A program made the translations under genes and the position numbers. A DNA stretch of 64,000 nt, from assembly GCA_019096065.1 (NCBI GenBank), contig JAGUCH010000003.1:9920001-9984000 (forward strand). Direction: 5' to 3'. Under the pieces are notes generated by a model, which did no database searches, had not been told where the DNA came from, and saw nothing but the letters and a program-made list of their open reading frames with translations. Shown one piece after another: positions 54,091 to 64,000 of this stretch (position 1 is the first letter of the stretch; every line of letters begins with the position of its first letter). The DNA is from Paracyclopina nana. Its lineage: Eukaryota; Arthropoda; Copepoda; Cyclopoida; Cyclopettidae.

Positions 54091-57000
54091 TTACTGGCAC
54101 TCCATCTCGCTCGTGGATCGGTGAAGAGTCCAGACGAATTCGCGTTGATCGAATTTGTTGTGGCCGGTCACAAATGCCCCAGAAGTGACCACTCGGTATC
54201 CCATCTGCTCGAGGGCGTTGAGCACGTTGAACGTGGGCGTGGCAAACTCAACACGACGATTCTTCTCGTCTCGATATTCGGGGGAGGCTGCAGCCTTTTC
54301 CGCCAACACACGAAACTCGTTCAAAGGGAGGCCGTCCACCGTACAACTGAAGCAAAAATTACATACAGAATTAAAAAAGTGATATGGAATTCAAGGATCG
54401 AGTTGAGTGCCCTAAAATTAGAGGCTCGATGTCTTAATTGGTCATTTTTTCTCAGCGTTAGGAGGGACACCCTGTATTTTGAGAATGCAAAGTAGAAAGT
54501 GAGTTTTTCTGTTTTTGGGCTGTTTTTCGTCAGAATTAGGCTATTTTAAAGTGGTTAACGCTGTATTATTTCATTCTTGAAACGGAAAAATATACGAAAA
54601 CTAAAATAATTTAATATTCTGTCATTTTAAGGAAGAAATACCAAGTTGGTAAAAAGGCACTTTTTGAAGCTTTTTTGGCTCTATAAGCATGGATTATCAC
54701 TTGTAACTCTGTTATCAGATTGCAGGCTTATAGACTCCTCACTCATAACAATAACAATCAACTAGCGAGGCAGCTATCGGACGTTCGTGATCAAAATAGT
54801 AGGTGAAAATCTTGCTATTGAGGGATCGAGATACTACTACTTTTTAATTTTGCCTTAAAAAAGGTACATCGCCTTTATTTAATTTTCGCCTACGTTATTA
54901 CCCGAATTTTTCCGCTAGGCGTCGCTCGAATGTTTTGAATGAGGAGTCAATATTGCAGACATGTGGCTAAATTGGCTGTTTTTGCAATTTTTGACTAAAT
55001 AACGCAAGAAGAGAGATGATAACGCTGTTCAAAGATAAACGTCACGAAAACCAAGAAAACAACAAACATTTGGTCTCAAGGTAGGAATAATAATTTCAAG
55101 TTGCATCGATATATCAATAGTTCAATACATAAGGCTTAAAATATTCAATCAGAAACAAGAATCGTTCGGGAAATGGAAGTAGCGCAGAAAATCCGCTTCT
55201 TCCTATTTTAAGCCAATATCCTTGTCAATTTCAATGAAACCGAGAAAAAGTGCATTTTGCGGGAAATGAGATCCATTTTGATTCAATCATTTCAATTCAC
55301 TTCAATTCATGCTTCATGCGCAGCAGAAGTGCTTTAAAAAGTGTTAACAGCTCCTCGAAAACTTTTTCTAGGCAAGACAGTTTTTCGGCTTCAAGTTTGG
55401 TAAAAAAGCTGTCTAAAATGTCTCCCATTGCTTATCAAATTCGATTTCTCAGTCAGAAGTGCACTTTTTCCTAGAGATCGCCACAGATATATACACAAAA
55501 CTTATTTCTTCAAGAAATGCACATTTTTGAGTGAAACAGAAAAAAGTTGTGAGCCAGCGATTGGAAAATGGCCAGCTGACAGCAGGAGAGAAATGTTGAA
55601 TTTACACAAAAATGGAATTTTTGCTGAGAAGTGCAGAAAAAATTCTTTTGTGTTGCCTTCTACATTTGATGCAATGCATTGTCAAGACTAGCACTTTTAT
55701 GCCCTGCTCATCTACTAGAAATTTTACGTTAAGAAACGTTTCTCCTTCATAGCTAACTTTCAGTTTGTGGGACTGAAACCAAAATTGGCAAAAGTCAATT
55801 GAGTCTCATTAATATTTGATTTAACCTGGAAAAAATTGTATCGAATGTCAAACATTGAAATTGTAGCATAAAAGCTTTTTCTTTCAAGTTGCAGATGAAC
55901 TTCCTAAGTAAGGACATTTATACGCGCACAAGCACTAAAGTTAAAAGTGAAAGCTACATTTTGACGATGGTGCTTCAAAAACACTTTTAGCCTGGAGAAA
56001 GTGGAAAGCTTGCAATAGCATATACCAATGGTACGTGGTAGTGCCCTTTTCCTAGGATTTACTTTCGCGCCATTTGGTCCCACTTGCAGCATCCGGTTTA
56101 CTTTATTGTGCCACTCATGGACTCTTTATTTAAAAGCGTATTCTTTTTCTGCTTCTTCTGTATTAGGATACATTTTAGGTTTCAGGTTGAGCTACTGAAA
56201 ATTAAAAAGGACGATTACAATTTACAAATTGAAAATACAACTGACTTTTTGAACTTGAAAGTCCAATGCTAAATTGCAGAAGGCGAACTTTGTGGCTTGA
56301 CAAAGATATCCTATAATTAAATATACCATTCTCTCTCTGTGCAGTGGCTGGAATTGTAATTCGTTTGTGGCTGCTTGCATATGCACACTGCAGGCATTAA
56401 TTGCATTTTCACTTATTGCATGCTAGTTTCCAAGCTCCTTTGTATTTTCAAATCTGTCCTAAATATTGATAGGTTTTTTTTTGAAGTCATAAGTGACAAA
56501 TTGGCCTGCTGACAGGCTGAGCTGCTTTCACTCGGGGCTAATCTGGAGGTACACTTCCGATAATCTGGCTATGTGTCACCATCCTCAAGGGAGATGTGAC
56601 ACTGACATGTCAAGTATAAGATGTCAACAGACAGCTACAGCTTCTAGTACTTCTTCCAATGTATCCAAATACATCTAGAAATACGTACTATTTAGAATAC
56701 GAGCCATATAGCTTCTTTTCGACTTGAGGGTATGCTTGTTGCGAGCAGAGCCCAAAATACATACAAATACCGTGGCAATTATACACAGAATACTTTGTAT
56801 GTACAGGGTGTCCCCCCGAAAAAAAGCGTATCCAGATTAAAGTAAGCATTGCTGATTTCTCTAGATACATCTGGATACATTTGGCTATTAAAGTTATATA
56901 GGCTCGTTGTATCTGTGAATGTATTTGCTCAAGTTTCGGTAGGACACGCTGTATCCTGGGAGCTTCCGCATGTTGTATGTACTATATGTATTGAACGATT

Positions 57001-58272
57001 GCGTGATTCGTCGCTTGCTGCCTACAATAATTACAGTGCTACGTTTATTAACGACAAACAGCGAATACATATGTGGATTCCATTACACATAGTAGTATAT
57101 GCTCTATAGTGCTATCCTTGCTACATGCGAGATTGATTATTGGGTAATGGCCCCAGGAGCTTTGCTCGGTTTTGCATAATAATCCTTTCATCGTTTTCTC
57201 CGTCTTGTCATTAAGATAGCTCGAGTGCACTGCACTTTTAACCTCGTTTCGCTGTGTTATAGGGCATAGCTATGCTATGCAGAGAAATTCCATGTAAATG
57301 GCAGTTTGCGAACACCTTGCACAGCTCAGGCCGGAAGTGTTTGTTACGCCCACGTGGCTTTCGCGAAACCGGTCCGGAAATGCGCGCGAGATGCGAAATT
57401 GCATACCCCACACCCATCAGCTCATACTTGCGTTCAGCAACAAAAAATGGAAAACCATCGTTTTACTTCATTGTCAGTATTGTGAACTGAAATTACAATT
57501 GGAGTATGACAGTATTTGGCGTCATTTGATTCAAACGTGACGCTTTGAAAAGAAAATAGTTTTCAATTTTAGCTTCAGCTTACTAAAATGAATTGAAGTC
57601 CAAACAATTACAATTAAGGCCTGGATCAGCTGGTCCTTATTGCAGCGCAATTTCGGTCGTAATTTCAGCTTCTGTTTGTAATTGCGCTGCAATTTAAGTG
57701 GATCAGCTACTACTGATAATTGCAGTGCAATTTTGGTGAGCAAAGCAGCGGCGGAACTTTAAGAATAAAGTCAACCAAACCTTTGCAATTTTAGTTGGCC
57801 GAATTTTTGGTTTTACTTGTCATATAATAGAGGCTGTTTTTGGTAATTTAAGCTCTAGTGATCCCATTTCTTAATTTTGGTCTTGAAGTTTTACTTTAAA
57901 CCCGCTATAGAAGTAATTTTTGCACGTAGCAAAAATTGGATTACAATTACCAGATGATCGCTGTTATGTTGACAATTGCATCGCAATTACGGCGCTCGAA
58001 ATTGTGGTGAAATAACCGGCTGATCCAGGCCTAAACCAATATCGTTTCAGCAAGATTTTTATGTTAGCTGGTTGAAATGAAACAGTCGATCATTATTTCG
58101 GTTGCCACTTTCCAATCCCAGTTTCGGTCCACTCAACTGAATTGGCAGTCAGAAGGGAAGAACTCTGGCAATTGTCAAAATGTGCAATTTTACAAGGCGA
58201 ATGCAGTGATCGCTTTTTTGGCACTACTCACCTGCCCTGAACGTAGCTTTCTCGACAAAGGACATACGGCAT
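54091..58272 (-). CDS. GTP cyclohydrolase I feedback regulatory protein-like, two exons with a 3.9-kb intron
   Basis: Paralogue of the 19395-19697 gene. Exon 2 (54346-54091) follows an acceptor TTGCTTCAG and encodes CTVDGLPLNEFRVLAEK, then FNVLNALEQMGYRVVTSGAF and REFVWTLHR. Exon 1 is proposed at 58272-58232: MPYVLCRESYVQG before the donor GTGAGT. It matches the other copy's MPYVFVRE start and has the right phase (two bases over), giving 98 residues in all. The 3885-nt intron holds a 414-bp MITE and dispersed repeats. Exon 1 is short, so that assignment is inference, but start, length and phase all agree. Function as for the other copy: coupling of tetrahydrobiopterin and phenylalanine levels to GTP cyclohydrolase I. 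Two copies may divide tissues or conditions. Confidence 0.8.
55758..55855 (+). repeat. Dispersed hairpin repeat copy
   Basis: CTTTCAGTTTGTGGGACTGA hairpin, then AAAATTGGCAAAAGTCAATT and GAGTCTCATTAATATTTGAT. In the long intron of the GFRP-like gene. Confidence 0.7.
57618..58031. mobile_element. 414-bp MITE with GGCCTGGATCAGCTG ends, copy 1
   Basis: Ends GGCCTGGATCAGCTGG and GGCTGATCCAGGCC are inverted repeats. Flanking TAA duplicates lie at 57615-57617 and 58032-58034. Three-base TAA duplications fit the PIF/Harbinger superfamily. There is no coding capacity. Confidence 0.85.
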
Positions 58273-58845
58273 GGCTCCAAGCGGCTCACCAAATCGCAGT
58301 TGACCAATTTTGGAAGCAGCAGCGCCACGCCCCCCTCGGAGGACACGCCCTTAATGGCAGTGATGTCCTGTCCTAAGAACTGCTCCTCATGCCTTTCTGA
58401 CCTCATGAATTCATCAGCTGAAGCAGAGCAGCCGGCGAAACTTTGATAACCAGCAGCATGAGGTCAATCCTCGCGAAGGCCTGCAAAGATAGAAAGAAAA
58501 GCTGCTTATTTGTATTCCGCTCGTGCTGCCATCATTTGGTGGAGAACATTGACAAGACTGCTACTACTATATGTAGTAGTTTGACCATAAACGTGACATG
58601 GAAAAAGTGGGCCCAATTTCCCCCCGCGAGGATTCACTTTTGTGTAATGGTGACAATGGGATAACCGTATCAAAGCTCAACAAATCATTGACTTTTCAAT
58701 ATGGGGGAAAAGTCTGCTCCCAGGGGACTTGGCTCTCAAGGCAGATAAGTGCTATTTTAGCCCTATGCTGCACATATTCGGATTTTTATCAAGAGCAGAG
58801 CAAACACATATCAAAAAAGTCCATCTTGGAATTAAGGCCTGGATC

Positions 58846-59461
58846 AGCTGGTCCTGATTGCAGCGCAATTTCGGTTATAGTTTCAGCTGCTGTTTGTAAT
58901 TGCGCTGCAATTTAAGTGGATCAGCTACTACAGATAATAGGCCGTTCTCATATTGCCGGAAAAAGCTAAGCTAAGGTAAAATTAGCTAAGCTAAGGTAAA
59001 AATTATGCAACGAAAACCGGTTATTTCGCTCAACATTCACAAAAAGCAGCTACTTTGCTTGAAATGTTGAGCGTTTGCTTAGCTATTTTTACCTTAGCTT
59101 AGCTATTTTCACCTTAGCTTAGCTTTTTCCGGCAATATGAGAACGGCCTAATTGCAGTGCAATTTCGGCGAGCAAAGCAGCGGCGGAACTTTAAGAGTAA
59201 AGTCAACCAAACCTTTGCAATTTAAGTTGGCCTAATTTTTGGCCTTATTTGTCATAACAGAGGCTGTTTTTGATAGTTTAAGCTCTTATGATCCCATTTA
59301 TGAATTTTGGTCTGTAAGTTTTACTTTAAACCAACTACAGAAGTAATTTTTGCACATAGCAAAAATTGCATTACAATTACCAGCTGATTGCTGTTATGTT
59401 GACAATTGCATCGCAATTACGGCGCTCAAAATTGCGGTGAAATAACCAGCTGATCCAGGCC
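58846..59461. mobile_element. Same MITE family, copy 2, interrupted by another MITE
   Basis: TAA duplicates at 58843-58845 and 59462-59464. Apart from the insertion at 58939-59149 it aligns with copy 1 from end to end with scattered differences. Confidence 0.87.
58939..59149. mobile_element. 211-bp nested MITE
   Basis: Perfect long inverted ends AGGCCGTTCTCATATTGCCG and the reverse, with internal AGCTAAGCTAAGGTAAAA units repeated in each arm. Flanked by AAT (58936-58938 and 59150-59152). The uninterrupted site exists in the copy at 57618-58031, which proves insertion. Confidence 0.9.
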
Positions 59462-60364
59462 TAAAATTGCGTTTTTCCTGCCCTCCTGGGCGAATTGCTT
59501 TCATATTTATTTGTCAGCTTTCTTACTAATCTGAATTTTCCTAATAAGTGTAGATTCTGTGAAAATCAGTGTTGAGGATCAAATATTAGTCTTACCAAAA
59601 AAATATTAATGAAAAATTACCATTTTAATTTGATGATTCCTATGATCCCCACAGTGCAACAACTGCATATGTGGCCTTGTCGACCTCATCTCATAAAGGA
59701 TGGAAGCACGTGGTATGAATATTGAATCATCAGCAAAAGGCTGAAGAAGTAGTTGTGGAAAAAGGCTGAAGAGAATTTATTCATGCAGACCGAAAAATTG
59801 ACATTGTGTGCGCGACCTTTATGGCCTTTTGTTAAGGTCCAAAGAGCCGAGCCACGAGACACGCAACCAGCATGCAATTCAGTTAAAAATTCGTACGAAG
59901 GAGAGCCGAATTGACGTTTCTAGGCCACAAACTCACGAATGGAAAAAATCACTAGTAGTTCAAGCCACTTCCCAAAATGGCAGCTACAGAAAAAGAAGGC
60001 CATCAGATCAATTAACGGTGACCACAGAAGCCTTGCTCGGAATTAAGAGAAAGTCAATATAAGAGGCTGCCAAGGTCAACCAATGTTGGGCCTTCAGATT
60101 CTTCCAGCCCTTTTATGTGTACTATGTATGTAGCTACAATTTGTAGCTAAGTGCAAGAGAGGCCTGTTAAAACTTTGACGAGACTTTACAACAGAGGAGG
60201 AGTTTCCAGTTCGAGACCAAATCCAATAAGAAACTTTTCCATCTCAGTTCAAAGCCCAAATTTAGTAGGATCTTATTAAGCAGCTTTGTTACAGCTCAGA
60301 AACGAAAAAGTTTGAATTTTTAGCTTGAGCTTTCACTTTGACATTTGACGACATTTTGGCTTTT

Positions 60365-60474
60365 GTCGCAAGATACTACATTTTTTGACGTACTAATAAG
60401 CTCAAATCAAATGTATAACTAATGAGCCTAGATTGCACCCTCTCACTTTTGTTTTCAGTTTACTAAACTGAAAT
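60365..60474 (-). repeat. Dispersed hairpin repeat copy
   Basis: In reverse orientation: CGCAAGATACTACATTTTTT, TAATGAGCCTAGATTG, then the hairpin TTTTCAGTTTACTAAACTGA. Confidence 0.72.
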
Positions 60475-60921
60475 TAAGGAGGAAAAGCGAATGTTTGCTG
60501 ACGTCAAATGAGCATCATATCTTTGAGTGAAAACAGTTTACCAGATTTGAAAGAGACAACGAAAAAAAGTTATTTACATACGCTGCTGTGTTAGAAGATG
60601 AATGGAATGCCTTGTGTCACATTTAGCCGAGCTAAACTCGTCCAGATGGAACATAAAATCCTCAGCGAGTCGCTCGCGCGAGTTTCACAGAAAATCGGCT
60701 GACGCGAACGCACGAGGAGCTTTAAGGCCTAAGCTAAAAACCCATCAAAGAAAAATTGCCTCATAAATAACCCCATGCGAACATTAGGCCATCTACAGAG
60801 ATAAATCCGGTCGTATTGCTTGTTCAAAACCTGTCAAACCTGCACGTAACACCTACATACAACTACATTGTCCTAAAAATACTACATGACCGATACATCG
60901 ATCGTTGTACTTCAATGCGTA

Positions 60922-61027
60922 ATTTCAGTTTTGAGAACTGAAAACACAATCGAGAGCAAACGATCGAGTCTCATTACTTGGCTATTTGTTTTGAAAAAGT
61001 TAGTCCGGCAAAAAATGTATCTTACGA
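60922..61027 (+). repeat. Dispersed hairpin repeat copy
   Basis: TTTCAGTTTTGAGAACTGAA hairpin, then GATCGAGTCTCATTA, TTTGTTTTGA and AAAAAATGTATCTTACG. One of the best-preserved copies. Confidence 0.78.
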
Positions 61028-61638
61028 AATAGATGAACATTTCGTCAGAGGTCATTGTAATGACGAAGGCATGCAAAATACACAGCCTTCTACAAAAATG
61101 GGGGAAATCTGGGGAATTGCCCACATTTTGGGAGGGCAGTTTTATCATGGTGCATCTAAATTCCTTCACGGCTCAGAGATGAGCCAAACAATTTGGCATG
61201 TCACCTAAAACCCTTGATCATTACATTACACTTCCTTCCTAATGCTTACCGAGTGTTGTTGGACACGTAAGAACATGTGCCAGCAAACCCATTGCGTATT
61301 CTCGTGAATACAGAGGGAAACTTTTCATGCTAACAACAAGCAAACTTTACCAATACATAGTACATGTACTCGTATAGTATGTATCTTACAGCTTTTTTGT
61401 GCTCTTTAATAAGATACAAGGCCTGGCAAAACACCCTTTTGATGCGCGATACATTATTTACCTGGGAATACAATACATGCACTATTGCTATTGTCGTTTA
61501 GGGTGAAGAAAGATAATCGGTCCCTATTGGGACATCGTGTATCTATTTTCCCCATTTCATGCTCTGCACTCATGTGGCGTTCATCTGCAAAGTAGCTGGA
61601 ACTCTTGGCGATATAAAACATTTGACTTGGAATTTTTC

Positions 61639-61740
61639 ATTCAGTTTTGGATACTGAAACCAAATTGGTCTCATTCCAAGGACATTTCCAATTCGTTGTT
61701 TTGGCAAATTATGTACCTTAAGACAAAAGGTAAATTGTCG
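61639..61740 (+). repeat. Dispersed hairpin repeat copy
   Basis: ATTCAGTTTTGGATACTGAA hairpin, then CCAAATTGGTCTCATTCC. The distal block is diverged. Confidence 0.65.
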
Positions 61741-64000
61741 TCAAGCAATAAATGCATTATATAAAAAAATTGAGTAGTATTATAGATGAACACCACATCA
61801 GGAGCGAGTGTTGTACTATCTTGATGATCTGCAATATTTACCACCCACAAGCAGTTATCAATGCAGTTTTGGCACAACCAAAACCAAACTACATATACAG
61901 AGGGTGTCTTCTTCTTCTTCTTCTGCTGCTGATAAAATGTGCATCTTCTCGAGTGCATTCTCGCACCACAATCTGATGACAACAGCAGACGGAAAATGGC
62001 TCTCTGTTTTTCTGTACTTAGCATGCTACTTTGAAAATACAGGAAGAAAGTAATCATCATGCAAATTACCACGCGTAATGTAACAACAATGCCAACCCCT
62101 TTTCCATCATAAATAATGCAAATAGCACATCTTGTAGTAATCATTGCACACATAAGGGAATTATCAACAGGGGTTAAATACGTATATCGTGCAAAATACA
62201 TTGCATGAGAAATCATTTCCAATAATCTGCGTGTGCAAAAACTCATGCAATTATAACGTAACCCAGATATATAGAGAAGAATCCGCAAAAACAAGAATAC
62301 ATCCATTGCATGGAAAATACATTTTGACTTCTTGAATGGATACAACTGAATACAGGATGTACCTAGATTAATGGCAACAATGCAAGCTAGAAAATAATGA
62401 CCATATCCCCTGTCCGACACAGATTTTCTCCCCTTATTCTACTTCTATCTCAGCTTTGGACTGATGATTCATCTCATGTAGCATTATATAACCCACCCAC
62501 AAAGCATGGACTCTTTACAACTTTGTCCTACTGCTGCTCCACCACTCCTTCCAAGAAAAAGCCCCATATTCTGGAGAAACGTCTTTTTTGCCCTAAAGAC
62601 CACCACCAGCCAACCTTACCAAAAAAGTCAAGGCCAAAAGCAACCCAAACTGGGACTGACTCGAGAATAACGATGAAGAAGAAGAAGAAGCTTTTTGCCA
62701 GCTAAGCCTTTATTATGTCATCAGCAAAGATTTATCCAAAAGTGCGTCTTCTTCCGGCTTAAAAAACAACATTTTACTACAGCTCTCTATTCAGCCAAAC
62801 TTTGGTTGGGGAAAAATAGAGCTTTTGCTCACTTCATGTGGTGTTCATCTACAACAAATCGAATTTGGAAATAATTCGCCAAGAAAAATAGTACGTTGTT
62901 GCTTTAAGGTGTAAGATACACATTTTAGGACGATTCAACGTATTTTTACAATTGTCAAATTAAGGTACTTTGCTTAATTAAGAAATTGCTCATATTTTTA
63001 GATTTGGAAAGCTCCCCAAAATGTGTTTCCCTTACAATTTACTATTTGTTTTTGCGTGACAGCAAACCGTTGCACATGTTTACAATCACTTAATTTCTGT
63101 GGGAGGACGAGGCCCACTTTACAATTTACAATTACAGAGCGTATATAGGCCTTTTATCGTCTGCAGCTGCCATATATAGAGAGCTCTGAGTGAAAACTGC
63201 GGCATTTTCCACAATTGTGGCGTGGGCAGCTCGAGAAGAGGGCTGAGATTGTTCAGAGCTGAGAAGAAGCATACAGCAAAAAATATTGCTATAGAGAGTA
63301 TAGCAAGCTTTGTTGTCATGTTAACTAGTGTAGCAGCATTGATTTGGATCTCAGTGTGGCAATTTCAGTTGTGCCAAGGCCACAAGCAAAACTTTAAGAA
63401 AGCTGCCACCACACAACTCGTGTCAAAGCCAAATGGCTTCTTCATCTCCTATTTTCTGCTTTAGATTGGGTTTTTGCATTATCTCCTTTCTCCTTGGATT
63501 AGCGAGGCTAAAGTGAGAAACGCTGATAGTATACCAAGGCCTTTTTTTGCAACAAGAATTTATCTGCTATGCTTTCATTATATTACACTATGATACACAG
63601 AGTAAATTATGGCTTCATTTTGTGAGCTGGGGTTTCAGCTTAGTTGAATGCCTTTTTTCCTTGGGTGTACTCTATACAACCCAGATTAGGTAAACATGAG
63701 CTCAAAAAAAGGGGTAAAAGGCAAACAAGAAAATAAGCCCACATAGCACAAGATGATATATGGCCCCTTATACACTCTCTTTACTGGGGAAAAGTGAAAT
63801 ACATGTGTACCAGAAGTATTTTCCTTGTATACAGCTGCGAATCAATCCGCAAAGAAGAATTGCTAATTTGGCCTGAATTCGGGGCCTTTCTCAAGATTGA
63901 CTCTTCTTAGAAGACCATCAAGAAATTGAATTCCAAGCTCAATGAGGTGAGTTGAAGAGCCTCGGGCGCCCAAGGGATGTCTTGATAATCCTCGTGAAGA

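Larger units (their letters stand above)
59465..64000. other. Gene-poor right end
   Basis: I see no supported gene. It holds three dispersed hairpin repeats. A 249-codon minus frame (61671-62420) has erratic composition and runs through a poly-Lys repeat, so I doubt it. A plus frame at about 63222-63464 has one possible membrane segment (VVMLTSVAALIWISVW) but no clear start. Confidence 0.4.

Noticed and set aside
61671-62420. 249-codon minus-strand frame
   Set aside because: Erratic composition, runs through a GAA/CTT repeat giving poly-Lys and over a dispersed repeat. No family signature.

Overview
The window looks like nuclear DNA of an invertebrate animal. It has spliced genes with GT-AG introns, two genes of the GFRP family (an animal regulator of tetrahydrobiopterin synthesis) and an SLC46-type transporter. 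Host DNA is AT-rich with wide non-coding gaps. I cannot name the species.

Layout. Positions 1-247 hold the 3' end of an unrecognised gene. Positions 724-4606 (minus) hold a complete nine-exon SLC46-like transporter, and a terminal exon of another minus-strand gene sits at 4914-5123. Positions 7987-17229 are a complete Ty3/gypsy-class retroelement with envelope. Its 245-bp LTRs look identical and it has a 4-bp target duplication, so the insertion is young. Two GFRP-like genes (19395-19697 and 54091-58272, both minus) flank the main feature: a Polinton/Maverick DNA transposon at 21911-51559. It has a 6-bp target duplication (gtggtg), 1.25-1.4 kb terminal inverted repeats starting 5'-AG, and recognisable Polinton genes. 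From 58273 to 64000 I see repeats and MITEs but no convincing gene.

The Polinton encodes a C2H2 zinc-finger protein (minus), a very large protein-primed family B DNA polymerase (plus), and a probable membrane glycoprotein (minus). A tightly packed plus-strand block follows: small protein, double-jelly-roll major capsid, packaging ATPase, retroviral-type integrase, penton-like minor capsid and three small proteins. After 3.7 kb of tandem repeats come two minus-strand genes of uncertain role. The genes are cut by about 21 introns, nearly all 50-67 nt. Polymerase and integrase carry several single-base frameshifts but few or no stop substitutions, so the element is either recently decayed or the sequence has indel errors.

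The retroelement makes Gag from an mRNA whose start codon directly abuts a 60-nt intron. A textbook -1 frameshift site (A AAA AAC, 7-nt spacer, 8-bp hairpin whose loop holds the gag stop) gives Gag-Pol, and a strong splice acceptor lies just before env. Its leader folds into three consecutive closed stem modules. Host DNA outside both elements carries about 12 copies of a short repeat built on a TTTCAGT...ACTGAAA hairpin, and several MITEs, one nested in another.
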